Shown here in pieces: positions 1 through 5,332 of a stretch of DNA of 6,843 nt. Below the pieces are notes generated by a model. The model saw nothing but the letters and a program-made list of their open reading frames with translations. It was not told the origin of the DNA and did no database searches. Source of the DNA: Flavobacterium sp. (GTDB lineage: Bacteria > Bacteroidota > Bacteroidia > Flavobacteriales > Flavobacteriaceae). The stretch spans positions 1 through 6,843 of the forward strand of contig JAHEBK010000093.1 in NCBI GenBank assembly GCA_024642295.1, in the 5' to 3' direction. A program made the translations under genes and the position numbers. Every line of letters starts with the position of its first letter. The stretch's first letter is position 1.

Positions 1-1198
1 ATGCCAAACGCGCCATTGTTTTGTCTTTTGCAAAAGTAAACATACCAACTCCTGGGTACAATATTACCACTGGGTTTGGATCACGCATTGCTGGTGAGTT
101 TGATTTTTTGCAAGTATCGTAATAATCAGCATACATTTTACGGTACGCCTCAAAAGCTGGTGTTAACTTGGCTTTGATAGCATCTACATCTGATAAATCT
201 TCGTTTGGTGCCAATTCGATTACTAATGGACTAATCTTTGTTCTCAAAAAGTGATCTGGACAAGAAGTACCAAGAGGTGCTAATTTCTCTAAATCATTAG
301 AGTTGATGAATTCTAAAACTCGTGCATCATCTGTATAGTGACCAATCATCTTGCGCTCTGATGAACAGAAACCTCTCAAGATTGGTGCTAATTTTGCAGC
401 TTGTACTTTACGTGCTTCTACTGGAAGACTTTCTAGTTTTTGACCACCAAATACGGGACGTGTTTTTCCGTAGTTAGATTCTAAATACTCTGCACATTTC
501 TCGATTACCTCAAGTGTGTTGATATAACTCTCGTAAGCAGTATCTCCCCAAGTAAACAAACCGTGAGATCCTAACATTACTCCTTTTAATTTTTTTCCTT
601 TCTTTTCTGCTTCTTCTAGGCATGCACGCATTTGCAAACCTAAATCGAAACCTGGACGTTGCCATCCTACCCATCCAATCTCGCCGTTGAATAATTCTTC
701 GGTGATTTTTGCTCCGTCTTTGGCTGCAGCAATTGCAATAGCAGCATCTGGATGCAAGTGATCGATGTGTGCAAATGGTAAGAATCCGTGTAATGGTGTA
801 TCAATTGATGGTGCTTTGGAAGCTAAATCAAAAATACAGTGGTTGAACAATTCTACCATCTCATCTTCAAACTCGATGCCTCTATATACATTTTCTAAGT
901 TGCGTAGTCTTTCTAAATAAAGAGCTGCACAACCTGATTTTGTCAATGTTCCGATGTCTCCACCTGAACCTTTTATCCACATTACTTCTGTCTCAGCACC
1001 TGTTAAACGGTCTTTGTCAGTAATTTTTACAGAAGTATTTCCTCCTCCGTAGTTTGTTAATCTTAAATCGGCTCCTAATAAATTAGAGCGATAGATAAAT
1101 AATGCTACTTCATCTCCTGCTAGTTCAGCAGCTTTAGCATCATCCCATAGGTAGCTTACATGTTTAAAAGTCATTGTATTTGAATTTGTATTTGACAT
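1..1198 (-). CDS. rhaD: Bifunctional rhamnulose-1-phosphate aldolase / short-chain dehydrogenase, N-terminal part (cut by window edge)
   Basis: This is an open frame of 399 codons that begins at ATG (1196-1198) and runs off the left edge without a stop. It reads as the class II aldolase half of the two-domain enzyme that cleaves L-rhamnulose 1-phosphate to dihydroxyacetone phosphate and L-lactaldehyde. Family members carry a C-terminal short-chain dehydrogenase domain that acts on lactaldehyde; that part lies outside the window. Visible motifs are GGGNTSVK (residues 51-58), WIKGSGGDIGTL (74-85), the probable metal-binding HIDHLH (144-149) and GSHGLFTWG (210-218, with His212). No signal peptide is seen, as expected for a cytoplasmic enzyme. 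A second ATG at codon 9 (1172-1174) is an alternative start, because the first eight residues are low-complexity (SNTNSNT) and the conserved part starts at TFKHVSYLWDD. It follows rhaT by 40 bp, so the two are probably one operon. The symbol follows the common family name; the protein is distinct from the single-domain E. coli RhaD, and the aldolase part is called RhaE elsewhere. Confidence 0.92.
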   Translation of the reverse strand, partial: MSNTNSNTMTFKHVSYLWDDAKAAELAGDEVALFIYRSNLLGADLRLTNYGGGNTSVKITDKDRLTGAETEVMWIKGSGGDIGTLTKSGCAALYLERLRNLENVYRGIEFEDEMVELFNHCIFDLASKAPSIDTPLHGFLPFAHIDHLHPDAAIAIAAAKDGAKITEELFNGEIGWVGWQRPGFDLGLQMRACLEEAEKKGKKLKGVMLGSHGLFTWGDTAYESYINTLEVIEKCAEYLESNYGKTRPVFGGQKLESLPVEARKVQAAKLAPILRGFCSSERKMIGHYTDDARVLEFINSNDLEKLAPLGTSCPDHFLRTKISPLVIELAPNEDLSDVDAIKAKLTPAFEAYRKMYADYYDTCKKSNSPAMRDPNPVVILYPGVGMFTFAKDKTMARLA

Positions 1199-1238
1199 CG
1201 TTTTAAATTTATTATGAATACTGTAGTAAGGTGATTTT

Positions 1239-2288
1239 TTATAGTGAATTCCCAATTCCAACTAAAACTATTGAAGCTAGAATCAATCCGATTCCAAATA
1301 GGAAAGTTCTAAAGGTTTTCTGTGAAACGCCTTTCCATTCGTTCAAATAGAATCCCCAAAAATTAGCCGTTAATATAATGGTAGCCATGTGTAAAATCCA
1401 TGAACTGGCTCCATTTCCTAGTTTGCTCTCTCCCATTCCATAGAAGAAAAATTGCAAAAACCACATCGTACCTGCCAAGCCTGAAAACAAAACGTTTTTA
1501 GTAATTGGTGTTTGCTTGTTGGTATAGTCCGAATAAGTTTTATTTCTAAAGTTTAAAAACATACACCAAATAAAGTTGGTAGTTAATCCTCCCCACATCA
1601 AGACGATATAAGTAACATTGTTTTGAAACAACGGATTAGACCCTAATTCAACAGCTGCATCAGCCATTGGTTTTCCTGCTTCGATCCCGTAATTGAAAAA
1701 TGAACTTAATATCCCTGAAATCGTAGCGATTATCAATCCTTTAACAAGGCTGAAATCTTTATCTTTATCTTCGTGACCTGTAGCAAAATCTTTTTCTTTC
1801 AACATTCCAGCTTTTCCTGAAACAGCGATACCCATAATACAGATAAATACTCCAAACAGCACTAATTGTCCTCCTGAAGTGGATAACATATCTGTAAAGG
1901 AAATTTTTCCTTCAGTTGGGTAAAAATTATAATATATCGAAGGTACTAAGGCTCCAAAAGCAGAACAAAAACCTAAAGTTATGGAGTTTCCTAATGACAT
2001 TCCAAGGTAACGAACACCTAATCCATAGGTCAATCCGCCTACTCCCCATATTAATCCCATTAAAAAAGTAACTGCTTTTACAGCTGGTAAAGCATCTTGA
2101 ATGATCTCAACAAAATTTGGAATAGTTAAGTACGCCGCAATAGGTGGTACTATCAACCATGAGAAAAAACCTCCTACAATCCAATAGCTTTCCCAAGCCC
2201 ATCCTTTGACTTTTTTGAAAGGCATATAAAAACTCCCTGAGGAAAATCCTCCAATGGAGTGAAAAAGAAGACCGAGTATTGATTCCAT
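1239..2288 (-). CDS. rhaT: L-rhamnose/H+ symporter RhaT
   Basis: This is a complete 349-residue inner-membrane protein, close to the 344 residues of E. coli RhaT. It imports L-rhamnose together with a proton. The N-terminus carries the family signature: a first hydrophobic helix, then SFYMPFKKVKGWAWESYW (about residues 19-36), which closely matches the corresponding PFKKVK-W-WE stretch of enterobacterial RhaT. Hydrophobic segments recur along the whole length, consistent with about ten transmembrane helices. A charged cytoplasmic-looking loop (KEKDFATGHEDKDKDFS) lies near residues 164-180. The start is ATG at 2286-2288; the upstream bases are A/T-rich with no Shine-Dalgarno motif. It is preceded by a 387-bp gap containing a candidate promoter and operator, and followed after 40 bp by the rhamnulose-1-phosphate aldolase gene. 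The pair therefore covers rhamnose uptake and the terminal cleavage step; the isomerase and kinase are not in the window. Confidence 0.95.
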   Translation of the reverse strand: MESILGLLFHSIGGFSSGSFYMPFKKVKGWAWESYWIVGGFFSWLIVPPIAAYLTIPNFVEIIQDALPAVKAVTFLMGLIWGVGGLTYGLGVRYLGMSLGNSITLGFCSAFGALVPSIYYNFYPTEGKISFTDMLSTSGGQLVLFGVFICIMGIAVSGKAGMLKEKDFATGHEDKDKDFSLVKGLIIATISGILSSFFNYGIEAGKPMADAAVELGSNPLFQNNVTYIVLMWGGLTTNFIWCMFLNFRNKTYSDYTNKQTPITKNVLFSGLAGTMWFLQFFFYGMGESKLGNGASSWILHMATIILTANFWGFYLNEWKGVSQKTFRTFLFGIGLILASIVLVGIGNSL

Positions 2289-2404
2289 AAAAGATTAGTT
2301 GGTTTAGTTAATTTTAATGTAAAATAAGTTAATTTAAAAACAATAACCATCCTGAACAATCTGCACAAACTCCCATTTTTTTATAAATATATCCTAAAAA
2401 CAGC

Positions 2405-2428
2405 ATCCGTTATGTGAAAATAACGGAT
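2405..2428. promoter_or_regulatory. Candidate operator: perfect 9-bp inverted repeat upstream of rhaT
   Basis: ATCCGTTAT (2405-2413) and ATAACGGAT (2420-2428) are exact reverse complements separated by 6 bp (GTGAAA). The site is centred about 128 bp upstream of the rhaT start and lies next to a promoter-like box. A terminator is unlikely because no U-run follows on either strand directly after the stem, and because the site is far past the Kelch terminator candidate. A dimeric transcription factor controlling rhamnose uptake is the best reading; the regulator gene is not in the window and its family cannot be told. Confidence 0.6.
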
Positions 2429-2436
2429 AAAATATA
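2429..2436 (-). promoter_or_regulatory. Candidate -7 box of the rhaT promoter
   Basis: On the minus strand TATATTTT (2436-2429) matches TAnnTTTG except for the last base. It directly abuts the inverted repeat at 2405-2428, which would then cover the transcription start. A -33 element is poor (the nearest T-rich match is TTTA), which would fit a promoter that needs an activator. It would give a leader of roughly 130 nt before rhaT. Confidence 0.3.
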
Positions 2437-2464
2437 CTCAACAAAAACCTTGTAAACACCTATA

Positions 2465-2490
2465 AACAAACATATTTAGCAACAAACATA
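2465..2490. repeat. Two 10-bp direct repeats AACAAACATA, 16-bp period
   Basis: AACAAACATA occurs at 2465-2474 and again at 2481-2490, separated by 6 bp. On the minus strand each copy reads TATGTTTGTT and so contains TATGTTTG, a full match to the Bacteroidota -7 box TAnnTTTG. No clear -33 TTTG element is found at the expected distance for either copy. The pair may be tandem activator half-sites upstream of the rhaT promoter, or alternative -7 boxes. Confidence 0.45.
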
Positions 2491-2567
2491 AGTCGTTATT
2501 TATTTAAGTTTATTTATTGTTTCTTAAAAACCAATAAAGGATTGAAAATTTTCTGTAAAGCATCCTC

Positions 2568-2608
2568 AAAAAACTGCCTACTGCCTTTTATTTTTTAGAT
2601 TAAGCAGT
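2568..2608 (-). terminator. Probable terminator of the Kelch gene
   Basis: On the minus strand ACTGCTT (2608-2602) pairs with AGGCAGT (2579-2573) over 7 bp including one G-U pair, with a 22-nt loop. It is followed directly by a run of U (2572-2568). A second, adjacent copy of the 3' arm (2586-2580) allows an alternative hairpin with a 15-nt loop but no adjacent U-run. The long loop and short stem make this weaker than the hairpin after the GH2 gene. It starts 67 bp after the Kelch stop codon. Confidence 0.45.
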
Positions 2609-2675
2609 CGTTGCATTTGAGAAAAATAATAAAAGAGAGGAACAAAGAATTAGGTAACTTTTTAAATTTTTAGAA

Positions 2676-3686
2676 TTAAAAACTAAATCGTTCCATCGAA
2701 CTAAGTTCTGGGTTTCCACCTCGTTTTCCACTTCCTGCGACAATGTATATTTTGTTTCCATAAACAATTGCCTGAGAACCGTGCCTTCCTGTATTTAAAG
2801 GACTCAGTTTTCTCCATGAAGTTGATTTAATATTATAGGCATCTACATTATTGTGCGCCTCATTTTGAGCTACGCTTTCACCTCCAATTACAATTAAATC
2901 ATCTCCAAGAAAAACGACAGATGCTCCTGCTATCATAATTGGTATATTGTTTTTAGAGGGTAATGTTTCCCAAGTATTACTTATAATATCATAAACATCC
3001 ACTTCAGGAATTGTTAAATCAAAAGTTTGATGGGTTGCAAATGAGGAATTTCTACCTCCAGCCGCATAAATTTTCCCATTATTTAAAGCCGCGTGAAAAT
3101 GATCTCTGGCTCTTGGCGCATCAGCCAATATCTTCCAAGTTTTGGTTTTAAAATTGTATTGATCTACCCAAGAAACATGTGTACTATTATGTCCATCAAC
3201 AATTCCACTTACAATAAAAGCACAATCCCCTTCGACAACAACACCAGAAGAACCTCGTCTTCGGGCTTCAGGAATCTCTTCTCCTTCTTCCCATTTATTT
3301 ATTTTGGGGTCATAAACTAAAATATGTTGCAAAGGTTTTTCATAAGGATAGATACCTGTCATAGCACCTATGACATATATTTTACCCTTATAGGAAACCC
3401 CTTGAAAATGATGGAGTTCTATTGGTGGCGCTGCACCTTCAGACCAGGAATTTTTTTTAATATCATAAATCGAGATGGATTTAATTCCGCGACCACCCAA
3501 TAAATAAAACTTATCATTAACCGCTACAAAACTATCTTCATGCCTAGAGATGGGGTCATTAGGAGTGGAAATTGTTTCCCACTTCCCTATTGATTCTTTT
3601 TTTTGAGCTTGAATAGTTGGTGAAAAACCTTTTAAAAACATACTATATATTAATACGAGAAAGATTCTTTGACTTGTATGATTCAT
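2676..3686 (-). CDS. Secreted Kelch-repeat beta-propeller protein, function unknown
   Basis: This encodes a 336-residue exported protein starting at ATG (3684-3686). The frame extends three codons further to a TTG (3693-3695), but the ATG gives a conventional signal peptide. That peptide has a hydrophobic core (IFLVLIYSMFL) and a likely cleavage after IQA, about residue 27. No lipobox Cys is present, so a soluble or periplasmic protein is likely. The mature part has six Kelch-type blades, marked by LLGG (62-65), VIGAMTG (105-111), IVSG (158-161), AAGGRN (208-213), VIGGES (266-271) and VAGSG (316-320). A Trp ends most blades (about 81, 132, 184, 239, 291), and the N-terminal GKWE strand (Trp36) probably closes the last blade. 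The fold resembles sugar-acting propellers such as the sialic acid mutarotase NanM, but no catalytic residues can be assigned. It lies 204 bp after the GH43 gene and ends at a probable terminator. Processing or binding of the sugars released by its neighbours is inference only. Confidence 0.85.
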   Translation of the reverse strand: MNHTSQRIFLVLIYSMFLKGFSPTIQAQKKESIGKWETISTPNDPISRHEDSFVAVNDKFYLLGGRGIKSISIYDIKKNSWSEGAAPPIELHHFQGVSYKGKIYVIGAMTGIYPYEKPLQHILVYDPKINKWEEGEEIPEARRRGSSGVVVEGDCAFIVSGIVDGHNSTHVSWVDQYNFKTKTWKILADAPRARDHFHAALNNGKIYAAGGRNSSFATHQTFDLTIPEVDVYDIISNTWETLPSKNNIPIMIAGASVVFLGDDLIVIGGESVAQNEAHNNVDAYNIKSTSWRKLSPLNTGRHGSQAIVYGNKIYIVAGSGKRGGNPELSSMERFSF

Positions 3687-3890
3687 AAAATCCAAATTAA
3701 ATTGATTTTAAAGATATTACTTTAATTTCATTACTTCGCATCCAATTAAAAGAATAACACCCATCACCAGCACTTCAAACTGTTCTAAAATAGCACAACA
3801 GGGGAATTATAATGCTCTTTTTGTCCTGAGAGTTTTATTTAAGTTTTTTCATTTTTATTACTAAAAATCAATTGGTTTGAATTCGTTTCA
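3687..3890 (-). other. 204-bp GH43-Kelch intergenic gap without clear signals
   Basis: This AT-rich stretch between the GH43 stop and the Kelch ATG holds no ORF of note and no convincing terminator. On the minus strand a box TATCTTTA (3716-3709) differs from TAnnTTTG only in the last base and lies 22 bp upstream of the Kelch ATG, but no TTTG-type -33 element stands at the right distance. Two hairpins with only 4-5 bp stems were judged too weak. The length of the gap would allow an independent Kelch promoter, but the sequence does not prove one. Confidence 0.4.
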
Positions 3891-5261
3891 TTATTTCAAA
3901 AAAGAAAAAGAATTGATTTTAATTTGTTGGCTTTTTGGAGTTTTAATTTTAAAATAAAGAGTCTCTTGGTCCGCAAGTTTCTTTAATTTGCATTTAAAAT
4001 CTTCTAATTTAGAAGTAGTTTTTGTCTTGAATTTATAGTTCCCTACAACTTCCCCATCAAGATTTCCTTTACGAATTTCAATTTCAAAAGCAACGGTATG
4101 ATCTGAAGTTATTTTCAAACAAACACTATTTTTATCTTTTAGATTTTTAACATTGGCAAAACCAATATAACTGTTTTCCTTTATCGTTTTAACCGCAAAT
4201 TCAGATGAATTCAATTCTATTTTTATAACACCATCAGCATCAAAATAATCCTCAACTTCAATTTTTGATTGGTTAGCATCATAGTTACCTACACCAATAC
4301 CATCAACACGAATTGTTGCTATTTCGCCATTGGCTTTATAATGAATATAACTTATAAAGGTGTCCCTGAAATAACGATTCCCTGTTTGACTAATGTCACA
4401 ATAAGCAAAATACGATTGATTATGCCATTCAAAAAAAGAACCGTGACGACCTTGTTGAAATCCATTAGGCCAAGTAGGCGCATCATAACCTTTAGCAAAA
4501 CTAGATTTTTGCATAATTTGCCCCTTATAATCAAAAGGCCCATAAACAGAGTCGGCCATGGCATAAAATACCCCCCAAGACAAATAAAATCTTCCATTAT
4601 ATTTATGCATAAATGGTTTATCGTCTGTGGGCATTTTTAGATTTTCTCCATCTAAATTATAAGGACCTCTAGGATTATTAATTTCTAATTTTCTTGGTTT
4701 TTCAGCAAGCGAAATCATGTCATCATTTAACTTAGCGATATAATAATCCCAAACACCAAAAATAATATAATGACTACCATTATCCTCAATAAGTCCAATA
4801 TCGTATTCGTGTGTAGGGGTCATATCCGAAGTTAATAAAGGTTTACCCAAAACGTCCTTCCAAGGTCCAACTGGTGAATCCCCTACTACAACTCCTGTTT
4901 GTTCATTTCCTTCTGAAAAGTACCAATAGTATTTTCCGTTTTTGAATGCTACATCAGTTGCCCAACATTGTGTAAATGGTTTTCTAATATAAGTTTCTTC
5001 TGGTTTTAAAACACTTTCTTTTTTCCAATTGACTAAATCTGGTGAAGACCAAATCCACCAATCGTCCATAATAAATCCTTTATTCTCTATGGATGTGTCG
5101 TGAGAAGCATAGACATAGGCTTTGTTTTCGAAAATATGAATATGAGGATCATTAAGCCCTTGATTTGCTACAATAGGGTTTTGACTGGCTGCAGTCGCTG
5201 AAACTATGAATAAGGCATAGCCTATTTTTATTCTTCTAAAGCATTCCATACTAATCATCAT
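3891..5261 (-). CDS. Exported GH43-family glycoside hydrolase with C-terminal CBM6-like domain
   Basis: This is a complete 456-residue protein with an N-terminal export signal (hydrophobic GYALFIVSATAA, cleavage near residue 25, no lipobox). Residues about 33-320 read as a GH43 five-bladed propeller, a family of beta-xylosidases, alpha-L-arabinofuranosidases and related enzymes. Landmarks are NDPHIHIF with the probable base Asp38, DDWWIWSSPDLVNW (66-79), QCWATDVAFKNGKYYWYFS (98-116), EYDIGLIEDNG with the probable pKa-modulating Asp154, and RHGSFFEWH with His273 at the usual metal-site position. Where the family usually has the acid Glu in an EGP or EAP motif, this protein has Asp214-Lys-Pro, followed by a normal FMHKYNGRFYLSW stretch. 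Residues about 334-456 begin with IEVEDYFDADG and resemble a CBM6-type beta-sandwich. The first ATG is used here; ATG at codon 2 and at codon 5 (5247-5249) are also plausible starts. Substrate cannot be read from sequence; xylose or arabinose side chains are the family default. Confidence 0.88.
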   Translation of the reverse strand: MMISMECFRRIKIGYALFIVSATAASQNPIVANQGLNDPHIHIFENKAYVYASHDTSIENKGFIMDDWWIWSSPDLVNWKKESVLKPEETYIRKPFTQCWATDVAFKNGKYYWYFSEGNEQTGVVVGDSPVGPWKDVLGKPLLTSDMTPTHEYDIGLIEDNGSHYIIFGVWDYYIAKLNDDMISLAEKPRKLEINNPRGPYNLDGENLKMPTDDKPFMHKYNGRFYLSWGVFYAMADSVYGPFDYKGQIMQKSSFAKGYDAPTWPNGFQQGRHGSFFEWHNQSYFAYCDISQTGNRYFRDTFISYIHYKANGEIATIRVDGIGVGNYDANQSKIEVEDYFDADGVIKIELNSSEFAVKTIKENSYIGFANVKNLKDKNSVCLKITSDHTVAFEIEIRKGNLDGEVVGNYKFKTKTTSKLEDFKCKLKKLADQETLYFKIKTPKSQQIKINSFSFLK

Positions 5262-5332
5262 AATTTATTTTTTTTATTTCAGAAGTAAAAAAAATTGCAT
5301 AAGCTTTAAACACTTATGCAATCTTTAACTAA
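5262..5332 (-). other. 71-bp GH2-GH43 intergenic gap
   Basis: The gap separates the GH2 stop codon from the GH43 start. It is almost filled by the terminator-like hairpin at 5287-5322. Only 25 bp, mostly A/T, remain between the end of the U-tract and the GH43 start, and no TAnnTTTG-type promoter box is visible there. Confidence 0.7.
5287..5322 (-). terminator. Rho-independent terminator-like hairpin after the GH2 gene
   Basis: Read on the minus strand, a perfect 10-bp stem is formed by ATTGCATAAG (5322-5313) and CTTATGCAAT (5303-5294), with a 9-nt loop. The transcript then carries a run of eight U (5294-5287; the first overlaps the stem end). It begins 10 bp after the GH2 stop codon. The stem is AT-rich, so termination may be partial. 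Because the GH43 gene starts 25 bp further on, it may act as an intra-operon attenuator that lowers GH43 expression or as an mRNA-stabilising stem. Confidence 0.75.

Larger units (their letters stand above)
2289..2675 (-). promoter_or_regulatory. 387-bp regulatory gap between the Kelch gene and rhaT
   Basis: This is the longest non-coding stretch in the window. In transcription order it holds a probable terminator for the Kelch gene (2568-2608), a very A/T-rich segment, a pair of identical 10-bp direct repeats (2465-2490), a promoter-like box (2429-2436), a perfect inverted repeat (2405-2428), and about 115 bp of A/T-rich leader before rhaT. The layout suggests that rhaT and the aldolase gene form their own regulated transcription unit. 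No Shine-Dalgarno sequence precedes rhaT. Confidence 0.6.

Noticed and set aside
2174..2368. A 64-codon minus-strand frame overlapping the start of rhaT
   Set aside because: It overlaps the conserved rhaT N-terminus in another frame and the translation has no recognisable features.
2329..2376. A 15-codon ATG frame in the rhaT leader on the minus strand (MGVCADCSGWLLFLN), as a possible leader peptide
   Set aside because: It has no clear ribosome binding site, no rhamnose- or stalling-related logic and no attenuator hairpin after it; a frame this short is expected by chance.
2405..2428. The rhaT-upstream palindrome read as a terminator
   Set aside because: No T-run follows immediately on the minus strand, it is nearly 250 bp past the Kelch stop, and a better terminator candidate lies upstream of it.
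3093..3320. A 75-codon plus-strand frame opposite the Kelch gene
   Set aside because: It is antisense to well-formed Kelch repeats and its translation resembles no known protein.
3687..3695. TTG start three codons upstream of the Kelch ATG
   Set aside because: The ATG at 3684-3686 is a stronger start and gives a standard signal peptide; the extra residues (LDF) add nothing.
3780..3801. CTGTT...AACAG stem after the GH43 gene as a minus-strand terminator
   Set aside because: The stem is 5 bp with a 12-nt loop and no real U-run follows.
3815..3840. Hairpin CTCT...AGAG followed by a T-rich stretch on the plus strand
   Set aside because: The stem is only 4 bp, and no plus-strand gene exists that it could terminate.
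4352..4597. An 81-codon minus-strand frame inside the GH43 gene
   Set aside because: It is out of frame with a clearly conserved GH43 coding sequence and is a shadow frame.
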